Source of the DNA: Oscillospiraceae bacterium
GTDB lineage: Bacteria; Bacillota; Clostridia; Oscillospirales; Acutalibacteraceae
Assembly: GCA_009784445.1 (NCBI GenBank)
Contig: WRBQ01000025.1
Span: forward strand, 1 to 32,987
DNA length: 32,987 nt
Direction: 5' to 3'
Shown: positions 20,227 through 27,953 of the stretch, piece after piece
How positions within the stretch are numbered: position 1 is the stretch's first letter
How the letters are laid out: every line of letters starts with the position of its first letter
Program-made: the position numbers and the translations under genes
The notes under the pieces: model-generated
Told to the model about the DNA's origin: nothing
The model's input: only the letters and a program-made list of their open reading frames with translations
The model's database searches: none

Positions 20227-21960
20227 ATGACAAAAGCACAACTGAAAAAACGCATTGATGTGGCGGCGGGGCGCTGCCCGGCGGATGTGGTCATCAAAAA
20301 CGCCAAGGTGGTTGACGTGTTTGGTGGCGTGATTTCAAAGGGCGACATCGCCATCGCGGACGGTTGCGTGGCCGGTGTTGGAGCATACGACGGCGTGATT
20401 GTGCACGATGCGCAGGGTCGCTTTGCCGCACCCGGGTTCATCGACAGCCACATCCACATCGAGTCGGCCTATGTGACACCAGAAGAAATCGGGCGTTTGC
20501 TGGTGCCTTGCGGTACGACAACGATTGTGGCAGATCCGCACGAAATCGTGAACATCAAGGGCTTAGCGGCACTAGAGTACATGCTCAAAGCTGCCGAGCA
20601 CACGGTGCTAGATATCAAATACATGCTCCCCTCTTGCGTGCCGGCAACCTCCTTTGAGCACGCAGGCGCAACCATGACTGCGCAAGATATTCAGCAAGCG
20701 TTGCAAGACAAGCGCTTGCTAGGTCTTGCCGAGTTCATGGATTTCCCCGGGGTGGTGCACGCCACAGATTCTGCGCTTGACCGCCTACTAGCCGCACACC
20801 ACGCGGGCGTGCCGATTGATGGCCACAGCCCGGGGCTATCCAGCGCAGCACTCAGCGCTTATGTTGCCGCAGGAATTTCCACCGACCACGAATGCACCAC
20901 GGTTAAAGAGATGCATTCGCGCATCTCCCGCGGGATGTATATCCTCATGCGCCAAGGCTCTGCTTGCCACAACTTGGCGCGCTTGCTTGAGGGGGTGACG
21001 CCGGAAAACAGCAGCCGCTGCCTGCTTTGTTCCGATGACCGGCAGCCCAAAACTATTCTGGAGCAGGGCCACTTGGATGACCACTTGCGCATTTGCGTGC
21101 GCCACGGCATTGACCCTGTCACCGCCATTCGCATGGCAACGCTCAACGCGGCAAATTGCTACGGCCTAAGCGACCGCGGTGCCATCGCCCCCGGGCTGCG
21201 GGCCGACATCGTGCTGCTGGACAATCTAGATGATTTTCGGGTTGCGCAGGTGTTTGCGGCGGGCAATCTGGTTGCCAATGAAGGCGTGTATCTGCCCGAG
21301 GTAACGCGCCACGACAGCAGCGCAATGCAAAGCAGCATGCACGTCAAAGATTTTACACAGGACAAGCTTAAGCTTGAACTAAAGCATAACCGAGTGCACG
21401 TGATTGATATCCTGCCCGGCGAAGTGGCCACCGGCAAAGGCGTTACGCAAGTGCAGTTGAGCGAAGATGGCGATTTTATCTACAACAGCCGCGTAGACAT
21501 CGTGAAAATCGCTGTGGTGGAGCGCCACCAAAACACTGGCAATGTTGCCGTGGCATTGTTGCGCGGCTATGGCATCAAAGCGGGGGCCGTTGCGCTATGC
21601 GTTGCGCATGATTCACACAATATCATCACGGCCGGCACCAACGACGCAGACATGGCTTTTGCTGTGCAAAGCCTGATTGCGCAAGGCGGTGGCGTGGTGT
21701 TGGTGAAAGACGGCCAAGTGCTCGAAAGCATGCCCCTGCCCATCGGCGGCATCATGAGCGACCAAAGCGGCCAATGGGTGGACGCAAAGCTCAATGCGTT
21801 GCACGAAATTGCGCACAAGGCGCTGGGCATTCATGGTGACGTGGAACCACTAATGACGCTATGCTTCATGGCCCTGCCAGTGATTCCGCAGCTCAAGCTC
21901 ACAGACATGGGGTTGTTTGACGTGACTGCTTTTGATTTTATCACCGTGCAGGCACCATAA
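20227..21960 (+). CDS. ade: adenine deaminase
   Basis: Converts adenine to hypoxanthine and ammonia in purine salvage. The 577-residue amidohydrolase is of the usual family length, with metal-site SHIHIES (74-80), DPHEIVNIKG, the inner DGHSPGLSS, TDHECTT and LCSDDRQP motifs in order. The C-terminal adenine-deaminase domain has HNIITAGTNDADM and LPIGGIMSD. ATG 20227 with GGGGAGA upstream is the start; an in-frame ATG further up overlaps the promoter and is not used. It is monocistronic: own promoter and a strong bidirectional terminator behind it. Confidence 0.96.
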   Translation: MTKAQLKKRIDVAAGRCPADVVIKNAKVVDVFGGVISKGDIAIADGCVAGVGAYDGVIVHDAQGRFAAPGFIDSHIHIESAYVTPEEIGRLLVPCGTTTIVADPHEIVNIKGLAALEYMLKAAEHTVLDIKYMLPSCVPATSFEHAGATMTAQDIQQALQDKRLLGLAEFMDFPGVVHATDSALDRLLAAHHAGVPIDGHSPGLSSAALSAYVAAGISTDHECTTVKEMHSRISRGMYILMRQGSACHNLARLLEGVTPENSSRCLLCSDDRQPKTILEQGHLDDHLRICVRHGIDPVTAIRMATLNAANCYGLSDRGAIAPGLRADIVLLDNLDDFRVAQVFAAGNLVANEGVYLPEVTRHDSSAMQSSMHVKDFTQDKLKLELKHNRVHVIDILPGEVATGKGVTQVQLSEDGDFIYNSRVDIVKIAVVERHQNTGNVAVALLRGYGIKAGAVALCVAHDSHNIITAGTNDADMAFAVQSLIAQGGGVVLVKDGQVLESMPLPIGGIMSDQSGQWVDAKLNALHEIAHKALGIHGDVEPLMTLCFMALPVIPQLKLTDMGLFDVTAFDFITVQAP

Positions 21961-22009
21961 TACAGCGAATCCCGGCAGCTTCACGCCGCTGGATGCGATC
22001 TAGAAAAAC

Positions 22010-22039
22010 AACGTGCAGACAAATCCATCTGCACGTTTT
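22010..22039 (+). terminator. bidirectional terminator between ade and the P-loop kinase genes
   Basis: A perfect 10-bp stem AACGTGCAGA/TCTGCACGTT (22010-22019 with 22028-22037), 8-base loop, T-run on the plus side and AAAAACA on the other (22004-22010). It can stop ade (plus) and the convergent kinase-like operon (minus, stop at 22038). Confidence 0.88.
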
Positions 22040-22535
22040 AGTTTAATTCCGCCAAAAATGCCCTCACCGCGCGGCGCCCCTTGAGGTGAATACCCTGCTT
22101 GGGCGGCAGCAGTTCGTTCATCCAGTTCAAGATGTTGCGGCGTTTGCGCGCCGGCCAGCTCCAGATGTAGGCGAGGAATTTCAGGTCGATTTTCTCGGCA
22201 CAGCCTTCGGTCATGTCGGGACGGGTTTTGCCGTAATATTTCGCCCAGCGCTTGAGCACGCCATACAGGCAGGTGAAGCGGTTGATGTCGAGGAAGACGA
22301 CGGTGTCGGCCTGGCTGAGCTGCTTGCTGCCGTCGAATATCCAAGCGGGTTGTTCGGCAACGGCTTGGATGGCTTGGTCGCGCTGTTCTTTTGGGTTGAG
22401 CAGCCAACCGGGCTGCCAATACAGCGTGTCGATGTGCACCACGGGCAGGTCGAGGCGTTCGCCGAGTTGCCGGGCGAGGGTGCTTTTGCCACTGCCGCTG
22501 TTGCCCATGATGAGGATGCGTTGGCCGAGGTTCAT
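22038..22535 (-). CDS. P-loop kinase-like protein (adenylate-kinase / FlaR type), copy 1
   Basis: A 165-residue P-loop NTPase. Walker A is GNSGSGKST (11-19) after MNLGQRILIM. Then come LDLPVVHIDTLYWQPGW (the D-x-x-Y-W lid typical of DNA topology modulation/FlaR-like kinases), PAWIFDGSK, DTVVFLDINRF (Walker B-like) and a basic C-terminus (HLKGRRAVRAFL). The substrate is unknown. It is the last of three consecutive paralogues transcribed leftwards; its ATG 22535 overlaps the TGA of copy 2 (ATGA). Of the three, this copy has an intact P-loop and reading frame. It ends at the bidirectional terminator. Confidence 0.88.
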   Translation of the reverse strand: MNLGQRILIMGNSGSGKSTLARQLGERLDLPVVHIDTLYWQPGWLLNPKEQRDQAIQAVAEQPAWIFDGSKQLSQADTVVFLDINRFTCLYGVLKRWAKYYGKTRPDMTEGCAEKIDLKFLAYIWSWPARKRRNILNWMNELLPPKQGIHLKGRRAVRAFLAELN

Positions 22536-23068
22536 GGTGTTTGCTCCAATTCTGCGAGGAAATTCTTTGCGGCGCGCCTGCCTTTTAGGTGAAACACCTG
22601 CTTGGGCGGCTCAATTTCTGCAAGCCGTGCCAAGATTTGCGTTTTGCGGCGTTTGAGCGTTCGCCGCGCTAACACCGCGCTAAGAAACTGCCAAGATATC
22701 TGCTCAACAGTGCCTTCGGGTTTGCATGGCCGTGCTTTGCTGCTATAGCTCACCCGGCGTTTCAGCGCGCGATACAGGCAAACCATAACATTGATGTCAA
22801 GAAAAATCATCGTGTCGGCACGCTCAAGCCGATATTCAAATGCACACGAGCGATACTCGCCTTCAATCACCCACGCAGGTTGCGCAGCCGCAGCAAAAAA
22901 CGCTTGCTCAACTTCATCCTTTGGGAAGGGCACCCAACCGAGCTGATGGCCAAGCACATCTCCGTGCACCACGGGCAGGTTGAGCTGTTCGCCCAAGCGA
23001 CGCGCAAGCGTGCTTTTACCTGCGCCGCCGCTGTTGCCCATCACCATAATGCGTTGGCCGAGGTTCAT
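22532..23068 (-). CDS. P-loop kinase-like protein, copy 2, altered P-loop
   Basis: A 178-residue paralogue of the 22535 gene (MNLGQRIMVM, LNLPVVHGDVLGHQLGW, PAWVIEGEYRS, DTMIFLDINVM, HLKGRRAAKNFLAEL). The P-loop reads GNSGGAGKST: compared with GNSGSGKST it has one extra residue from an in-frame 3-base insertion, so the GxxxxGK spacing is broken. The lid motif HIDTLYW is replaced by HGDVLGH. Nucleotide binding may be lost or changed. The start ATG 23068 overlaps the stop of copy 3 as ATGA; an apparent longer frame to 23161 lies inside copy 3 and is not used. Confidence 0.85.
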   Translation of the reverse strand: MNLGQRIMVMGNSGGAGKSTLARRLGEQLNLPVVHGDVLGHQLGWVPFPKDEVEQAFFAAAAQPAWVIEGEYRSCAFEYRLERADTMIFLDINVMVCLYRALKRRVSYSSKARPCKPEGTVEQISWQFLSAVLARRTLKRRKTQILARLAEIEPPKQVFHLKGRRAAKNFLAELEQTP

Positions 23069-23593
23069 GATGGTTGCTCCAATCCTGCGAGGAAATTCTT
23101 CACCGCACGCCTGTTTTTGAGGATAATCACTCGCTTGTGGGGTGCAAGGCTTGCCAGCCAAGCGAGCTTGTCGTCATATTTGGGTTTTCGGGGCGCAAGC
23201 CACAAAAAGCGCAAAAAATTCAGATTGAGTGTTTCGTGGCAGCCCTCTGTCATGCATGGGCGAGGCTTGTTGCGATGTGTCACGCAGCGTTTGAGCACAC
23301 GCCACAGACGAATGCCTCTCCCCAAGTCCAGAAAAATGATGGTGTCTGCGCGTGCGGCACGTTCATCGCGCGTTGCTTTGTTGTAGCCCTCAAACACCCA
23401 CGTAGGTTGCGCTATGATATCGGCGTGCATGGCATAGACTTCATCGAGCGGGCGTTCTACCCAGCCGGGCATCCACCAAATGGTGTCCCAGTGCACTACA
23501 GGCAGGTCGAGACGCTCGCCTAACTGTCGAGCAAGTGTTGCTTTTGCCGCTGCCGCAATAGCCCATAATCATGATGCGTTGACCGAGGTGCAT
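23065..23593 (-). pseudogene. P-loop kinase-like protein, copy 3, frameshifted
   Basis: ATG 23593 (AAAGGAGAAAG upstream) begins MHLGQRIMIMGYCGSGKS, the same start as copies 1 and 2, but one extra base directly after the Walker A lysine-serine codons (within 23531-23545) shifts the frame. Removing it restores the family continuation TLARQLGERLDLPVVHWDTI, then WWMPGW, PTWVFEGYN, DTIIFLDLG and ILKNRRAVKNFLAGL to the stop at 23065. As written, the N-terminal frame ends within 55 codons, and the catalytic remainder (from about 23496) lacks a P-loop. This is either a pseudogene or a consensus error. It is the first gene of the three-copy operon. Confidence 0.8.
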
Positions 23594-23639
23594 GGCGCTT
23601 TCTCCTTTGGTGGATGTGGGCGCAAAAAGAAGCTGCGCC

Positions 23640-23774
23640 GCGTAATACACGCCGCCTATAACGAGTGTGCGGCGTGGTGCGCGTGGTACGCGCAAGATGT
23701 TACGATAAAGCACGCGAGGCGTATCACGCCCGCCCATGACATGACCGTTATAGGCGGGGAGTATCACTCCCCGC
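23640..23774. repeat. hairpin-rich interspersed repeat
   Basis: Between copy 3 and the metallophosphoesterase. A perfect 12-bp inverted repeat CCGCCTATAACG/CGTTATAGGCGG (23652-23663 with 23746-23757) encloses smaller palindromes: GCGCGT-GGT-ACGCGC (23679-23693) and GGCGT-ATC-ACGCC (23718-23730). It is followed by GCGGGGAGT-ATC-ACTCCCCGC (23754-23774). The last one supplies the final codons of the metallophosphoesterase. No T-runs follow, so these are not ordinary terminators. Confidence 0.65.
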
Positions 23775-24470
23775 AGTGCAACAAGTCACCAACTTCGGGC
23801 AAAACCCCAGCGCGTCCGCCGAAACAATGTCGTAGTGCGTGCCGTTGCGCTCGCCCACGAAGGCCCGCTTGGCGGCGCTGCCGTGCAGGTGGCCGTAGTA
23901 ACATCGCGCAACGCCCTCTTCTTGCAGCACGCTGTTGATTTCCTCGCACACGCGGTCCTGTGTGATGGGCGGATAGTGCAGAAACACGCAGAGCTTGTCA
24001 CTGAGCTGCTTGCCCGCCTGAATCGACGTGCGCAGCCGCCCGGCCTCACGCGCAAGGACTTTAGTGTCGTGTGGCTCGTCGCTGTCGAAAAACCAGCCGC
24101 GGCTGCCGCAAATGGCCATGCCCTCGGCTTCAATGGCGTTGTTGTGCAACAACACAAGGCTCGTTAGCCCATGCGCTGCCCACAGATCTTCAATTTTGCG
24201 ACGCGTGCAAAACCAGTAGTCATGGTTGCCCTTCATGATGACTTTTGTGCGCCCCGGCAAGCCATGTAAAAACTGAAAGTCCGGCAAGGCTTGTTCGAGG
24301 GTCATGCCCCAGCTGATGTCGCCGGGCAGCACCACGGTGTCGTCGTCGCGCACGAGCTTGCGCCAGTTGGCCTCAAGGCGTTGGGCATGGTTGCCCCAGC
24401 CGGGGAAGATATCCATCGGCTTTGCGCTGCCAAAGGAAAGATGGGTGTCGGCGATGGCGAAGATGGGCAT
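23748..24470 (-). CDS. calcineurin-like metallophosphoesterase
   Basis: A 240-residue protein with the metal-site series in order: D8 and H10 in FAIADTHLSFG; GD in VLPGDISWGM (about 47-56); GNHDYW (81-86); a histidine in FLHYPPIT; and YGHLHGSA near the end. This is the clostridial family that starts with a conserved THLSFGSAKPMDIF and has unknown phosphodiester or phosphomonoester substrates. ATG 24470 follows AGGAGC. The last ten or so residues (CTAGSDTPRL) are encoded by the neighbouring hairpin repeat and do not look like the family's C-terminus, so the repeat has probably replaced the natural end. Confidence 0.9.
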   Translation of the reverse strand: MPIFAIADTHLSFGSAKPMDIFPGWGNHAQRLEANWRKLVRDDDTVVLPGDISWGMTLEQALPDFQFLHGLPGRTKVIMKGNHDYWFCTRRKIEDLWAAHGLTSLVLLHNNAIEAEGMAICGSRGWFFDSDEPHDTKVLAREAGRLRTSIQAGKQLSDKLCVFLHYPPITQDRVCEEINSVLQEEGVARCYYGHLHGSAAKRAFVGERNGTHYDIVSADALGFCPKLVTCCTAGSDTPRL

Positions 24471-24480
24471 GGGGGCTCCT

Positions 24481-24600
24481 GATAATTCGTAATTCGCAAT
24501 GCGTAATGCGTAATTGGTGCCGCCGCGGGCGCGATGAAGAGGCTCGGACGAGCGCAGCTCCGCCCCTACGAGCATGCGGCTCGAGGCCGGGGAGGTAGCC
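24481..24600. repeat. interspersed repeat patch (short tandem motif plus palindromic block)
   Basis: 24481-24515 is a degenerate run of TAATTCG / TAATGCG units; 24530-24600 is GC-rich with CTCGGACGAGCGCAGCTCC and CGAGCATGCGGCTCGAG palindromes. The block supplies the last codons and stop (24566) of the exported-protein gene on the minus strand. No coding potential is seen in it. Confidence 0.5.
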
Positions 24601-25504
24601 GCGTGAACAGCAACCAAAGGAGATGGCTGGGAAGCAAAAAAACGAAAGCCACCGCAAAAACGATGGGTATAGAGAGCAAGTTAATCGCAACGGCAAGCCA
24701 AAACGGTAACGCGTCCCATGTCCAATCCAGAAATAGGTCTACAAGGTTCAAAAACCAAGCGACAGGGCCAGAAAATGGGGGCTCGGGGTTAACGTCAGTG
24801 ATGGTGATGGTGTATTCGCTACCCGGCTCAGTGAAGATGAACAAATGGTATGGCAGCTCCGCTTGCGCTTGAAACAAGTGGCCGGATGTAACCCCGCTTG
24901 AGAATATTCCACCACTGCCGTCACCTGGGCTGATAACGATGCTCACAGGCACAGTACCCTGCACCGCAAACCAATAGCCATCGTCGGCTTGCGGCGTGAA
25001 AACATAAACATTCGGCCAACCCGTAGTTGCTCTCATTGGTTCATTTAGTGTAAGTTCAATTGGTGGATTTTCTGCGAGAAATTGCGCAACGGCTTCGCTT
25101 GGCGCAGGCACAATCAAGCGTTCAGCCTGCCAAACTTGCGCAGTGCTAAGTTGCTGGAAATAGAATGTTACCCCAAAGTCGATGCCATCTCCAGTCAGCG
25201 ACCAATACACGCGCCAATCCTCATGGTGCTCGCGTTCATCCCAACGGCTCAGATTTTCGCGCCAAGGATTCCAGTTTTGCAACACCTCACGTTCGCCACG
25301 GTCAAAAACGAGCGTGATGGTTAAGTTCTCGGGCGTGAACAATTCCGTTGGACCTGACCCGTGCGGCGCCAGCATAATGTCGCCGTTCCAGTCGGCTTCA
25401 ATGGCGATAAGCGCGGGCGGGATGTCTTGCAGCGCGCTTACAGCTACGGCAAACACGCTGCCCAACATAAGCACGGCTAGCAAAAGACTAAGTAATTTTT
25501 TCAT
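24566..25504 (-). CDS. large exported protein with C-terminal membrane helices
   Basis: A 312-residue protein with signal MKKLLSLLLAVLMLGSVFAV, cleaved near VSA (about 24). An extracellular beta-rich region of some 220 residues follows; its second half (FTPQADDGYWFAVQG ... YTITITDVNPEPPFSGP) resembles the PPC-like repeats of the 28793 gene. Then come VAWFLNLVDLFLDWTWDALPFW and one or two terminal membrane helices (LAVAINLLSIPIVFAVAFVF, LLPSHLLWLLF). ATG 25504 follows GGAGG by 8 nt. The stop lies in an interspersed repeat, so the tail PPRPRAACS may be foreign. It has its own promoter and probably runs on into the metallophosphoesterase. Confidence 0.82.
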   Translation of the reverse strand: MKKLLSLLLAVLMLGSVFAVAVSALQDIPPALIAIEADWNGDIMLAPHGSGPTELFTPENLTITLVFDRGEREVLQNWNPWRENLSRWDEREHHEDWRVYWSLTGDGIDFGVTFYFQQLSTAQVWQAERLIVPAPSEAVAQFLAENPPIELTLNEPMRATTGWPNVYVFTPQADDGYWFAVQGTVPVSIVISPGDGSGGIFSSGVTSGHLFQAQAELPYHLFIFTEPGSEYTITITDVNPEPPFSGPVAWFLNLVDLFLDWTWDALPFWLAVAINLLSIPIVFAVAFVFLLPSHLLWLLFTRLPPRPRAACS

Positions 25505-25533
25505 GCAAACGACCTCCATCACGTGATGCTACC

Positions 25534-25562
25534 ATTATAGCACAATTTTTGCGGCATTGCAA
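25534..25562 (-). promoter_or_regulatory. sigma-A promoter of the 25504 gene
   Basis: On the minus strand, -35 TTGCAA (25557-25562), a 17-bp spacer ending ATTGTGC, and -10 TATAAT (25534-25539). It is divergent from the promoter at 25595-25623, which has the same ATTGTGC before its -10. Confidence 0.85.
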
Positions 25563-25594
25563 GTTATAATGTTGTAACTAATTTCAAATTTTGC

Positions 25595-25623
25595 TTGACG
25601 GCGCAGCCGAATTGTGCTATACT
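25595..25623 (+). promoter_or_regulatory. sigma-A promoter of the 25657 gene and array
   Basis: -35 TTGACG (25595-25600), a 17-bp spacer ending ATTGTGC (extended -10), and -10 TATACT (25618-25623). About 35 bp before ATG 25657. Confidence 0.87.
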
Positions 25624-25656
25624 GATAGCGGCTATATTAACCAAGGAGGGCTTTGC

Positions 25657-26199
25657 ATGAAAACAGCGCTGATTGTTCTGATGTCCGCAGCGGTTGCGAT
25701 TGCCATGTTTGCCTGCACGGCAAACAACTACCCCGACTACACGGATAATGACGTTGAAGTAACCCAACCCTACACCGGCGCACCCGAACCCATAGACACG
25801 GGCTTGGAAATCTTTATCGCCTCTGGTGAACTGCCGCCGCCGACGCATGTTTTTAGCATTGACGAAACCATTGAGCATGGCATGACTGCAACACGCGATG
25901 TGCTGCGCATTCAGGCCGAGCAAACACTGTATAATTTGGCGGTGGTGTTTTTTAACCACACCGATGAAGACGAGCAAATTGTGTTTGCGTTAAGTGTGAG
26001 CTTCCCTGTTGCTGATGCGCTGGCGCCCGGTGAAATGCTGGAGATTGCCGACTTTTTCAGCATGGGCACGCTGCCGTGGAACGGCATTGCGTTTGAAGAC
26101 GCAACCGGGCAATTGCACCACTACGCCATCATACAAAACCAAGCGGACTACGGCCCGGCATATTATTTGATGTCGATTACCCTAGCCGACTGCTGCTAA
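25657..26199 (+). CDS. lipoprotein of unknown function
   Basis: A 180-residue protein with signal MKTALIVLMSAAVAIAMFAC; the lipobox cysteine is residue 20. An acidic spacer (NNYPDYTDNDVEV) leads to a beta-sandwich-like domain of about 130 residues: VLRIQAEQTLYNLAVVFFNH, IVFALSVSFPVADALAPGEM and YYLMSITLADCC, which end in two cysteines. No family is recognised. ATG 25657 follows AAGGAGG; an earlier in-frame start would overlap the promoter. First gene of the rightward array of exported proteins, and the only lipoprotein in it. Confidence 0.85.
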   Translation: MKTALIVLMSAAVAIAMFACTANNYPDYTDNDVEVTQPYTGAPEPIDTGLEIFIASGELPPPTHVFSIDETIEHGMTATRDVLRIQAEQTLYNLAVVFFNHTDEDEQIVFALSVSFPVADALAPGEMLEIADFFSMGTLPWNGIAFEDATGQLHHYAIIQNQADYGPAYYLMSITLADCC

Positions 26200-26238
26200 A
26201 ATTAAGAATCATTTGATAAAACATGAAGGAGACAACCC

Positions 26239-26616
26239 ATGAAAAAACTGCTTGCGATACTCTTAACGCTCAGCCTGCTGGTGGGCTTAGGCACAGTGGG
26301 AGCCATGGCCAGATATCACGGTTGGGAATGCGACTGCGCATACAACACCGAAGACGGTTTGCTTTGCAGCTGCGACCCCTCGCCGGATCCTGATCCGGAT
26401 ATCTATGTCAATCCCGGACGCGACCCAGACAACACCGTGGGCTGGTGGCGTGCCATTTTTGATGCTATCACTGACCCACTGGGCACGGCGCGCGACATTT
26501 CCTACACCGTGCGCGACTTCATTGTGTACACACTCCCCACTGTGTTGGATGTGTTTGCTTGGATTGGCAACGCATTTGGCACTATTGGCGGCTGGATTAG
26601 CGGTCTGTTTAGTTAG
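26239..26616 (+). CDS. small exported protein, Cys/Asp-Pro rich, membrane-associated C-terminus
   Basis: A 125-residue protein with signal MKKLLAILLTLSLLVGLGTV ending near GAMA (24). A short body has four cysteines (WECDCAYNT, LLCSCDPS) and an Asp-Pro run (PSPDPDPDIYVNPGRDPDN). Then follow GWWRAIFDAITDPLG and a hydrophobic C-terminal part (FIVYTLPTVLDVFAWIGNAFGTIGGWISG). The CxC pairs could bind metal or form disulphides. ATG follows AAGGAGA. It is closed by a terminator at 26629-26658. No family is recognised; it shares leader and W-rich juxtamembrane style with its neighbours. Confidence 0.8.
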   Translation: MKKLLAILLTLSLLVGLGTVGAMARYHGWECDCAYNTEDGLLCSCDPSPDPDPDIYVNPGRDPDNTVGWWRAIFDAITDPLGTARDISYTVRDFIVYTLPTVLDVFAWIGNAFGTIGGWISGLFS

Positions 26617-26628
26617 CGAATGCTGATT

Positions 26629-26658
26629 ATGCCCTTCTCGTTGAGGAGGGCATTTTTT
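26629..26658 (+). terminator. rho-independent terminator after the 26239 gene
   Basis: An 11-bp stem ATGCCCTTCTC/GAGGAGGGCAT (26629-26639 with 26643-26653, one G-T pair), loop GTT, followed by TTTTTT. Confidence 0.92.
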
Positions 26659-26660
26659 GC

Positions 26661-26689
26661 TTGCATTGCGGCGCAAAATAGTGTATAAT
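26661..26689 (+). promoter_or_regulatory. sigma-A promoter of the 26720 gene and downstream array
   Basis: -35 TTGCAT (26661-26666), 17-bp spacer, -10 TATAAT (26684-26689). It begins 3 bp after the preceding terminator's T-run. Confidence 0.82.
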
Positions 26690-26719
26690 ATGAATAAATC
26701 ATAAAGAGGGAGCTTCGAC

Positions 26720-27073
26720 ATGAAGAAGTTACTGGCTGTTTTGCTGGCAATGCTGCTGCTGGCGGGCATGGGCGTGCCTGCGCTGGCGGTGCAACCAGCA
26801 TACACATACGATGATTATATCCAAGAAAATGACGAGACCTACGTCAACGACACCCGGCCCGACTGGTGGATTAATTTTTTCGATAACGTTGCGCCGCGGC
26901 TGGGCGGCATTGCCGGGGTTGCCGGTGCCATCGCGGGCATTTTGATGCTACTTACCGTGCTCATGCGCGGGCTGCAATTTGTGTTTGGCGCAGACGTAAA
27001 TGTTTGGATTTATGCTGCGATTTCCGCCGTGATGGTGGCGGTGATCACAGTGCTGCTGTTCATCATACAGTAA
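26720..27073 (+). CDS. small exported protein with C-terminal membrane helices
   Basis: A 117-residue protein with signal MKKLLAVLLAMLLLAGMGVP cleaved near ALA (23). It has a short acidic body (PAYTYDDYIQENDETYVNDT), then the juxtamembrane RPDWWINFFDNV and a Gly/Ala-rich helix (GGIAGVAGAIAGILMLLTVL). The last segment is VWIYAAISAVMVAVITVLLFIIQ. The extracellular part is only about 35 residues, so the product is mainly a membrane anchor with a small acidic ectodomain. ATG follows GAGGGAG. Unknown family. Confidence 0.8.
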   Translation: MKKLLAVLLAMLLLAGMGVPALAVQPAYTYDDYIQENDETYVNDTRPDWWINFFDNVAPRLGGIAGVAGAIAGILMLLTVLMRGLQFVFGADVNVWIYAAISAVMVAVITVLLFIIQ

Positions 27074-27088
27074 ACAAGAGGAGCGCAC

Positions 27089-27895
27089 ATGAAGAAAATA
27101 CTTAGCATTTTATTGACGTTTGCGCTGCTAGGCATGGGGATGATTAATGCCGTAGCAACCACCACTCCGCAACAAGGCTGGAGCGTGGACAGCGAAGTGC
27201 GCATCATGCGGCTAATGGCGCAAGCCAGCGCAGACCAATTGCGATTGATGTTTTGGACGCCATTTGACAACACCGCAACCAATGCACGCAATGGCTTTGA
27301 TGCCCAAAGCCGCCGTGCCACAAGTGCAGGCGGGCCAACGGCGTTTGTGCATTGGCGAGTGTACGAGGTTGTGCGTGACGCGCAAAACCCAACGAACTAC
27401 ACACTTGAACCCATCGAGGTGCATAGCTTTGCAGCCTTGCCGGACAACCAACAGCCGGTGCGTGTTTTTTCCAGCCGCGTGGTTGGCTTGCGTGAAGAAC
27501 TGCATGTGCGTCAAAACAACGCAGCCCCGTGGAGCGGCGAGCTACGCATTCAGTTGTGCGTAGTTGCCTTGTGCACCGACACAAACACGACAAATCAAAT
27601 TGTGAATGCACCGAACTTCGGCTTTGATTCGTCGGCAAACAGGCTGGATACCCTAATGCAGTTTAACACTGCTGACACAGATTATCTTGACTTGCTCGGC
27701 CGCCGGTTGGTGCGCGTGTCTGCCACGTCAACGCAGCACATTGAAGCCTTGCCGCTGCCCGAACCGCCGCCCACGCTTTGGGATGTCATACGCATTTTCT
27801 TCGTTGATGTTTTCCTCAGCCAAGGATTCATCACATTGACTAGCGTTGTGGCAGCAGGCATTGCGGGGTTTTTAATCATATTCTTTGTGCGATAA
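27089..27895 (+). CDS. exported protein with Pro-rich stalk and C-terminal membrane anchor
   Basis: A 268-residue protein with signal MKKILSILLTFALLGMGMIN ending near AVA (23). A predicted beta-rich ectodomain of about 200 residues (FVHWRVYEVVRDAQNPTNYT, VRVFSSRVVGLREELHV, GELRIQLCVVALCTDTNT) includes a CVVALC pair. The stalk LPLPEPPPTLWDVIRIFF leads into the terminal helix (FITLTSVVAAGIAGFLIIFF) and a one-residue R tail. The PPPTLW junction recurs in the gene ending at 30212. ATG follows GAGGAG, 15 bp after the preceding stop. No family is recognised. Confidence 0.82.
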   Translation: MKKILSILLTFALLGMGMINAVATTTPQQGWSVDSEVRIMRLMAQASADQLRLMFWTPFDNTATNARNGFDAQSRRATSAGGPTAFVHWRVYEVVRDAQNPTNYTLEPIEVHSFAALPDNQQPVRVFSSRVVGLREELHVRQNNAAPWSGELRIQLCVVALCTDTNTTNQIVNAPNFGFDSSANRLDTLMQFNTADTDYLDLLGRRLVRVSATSTQHIEALPLPEPPPTLWDVIRIFFVDVFLSQGFITLTSVVAAGIAGFLIIFFVR

Positions 27896-27953
27896 ACTTG
27901 GCGATTTCACACCATACTGCCCATGATTATATCACAACAAAAGGAGAACTCAC

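Noticed and set aside
23640-23774. CRISPR array
   Set aside because: The hairpins differ in sequence and spacing and there are no unique spacers between constant direct repeats; no cas genes are in the window.
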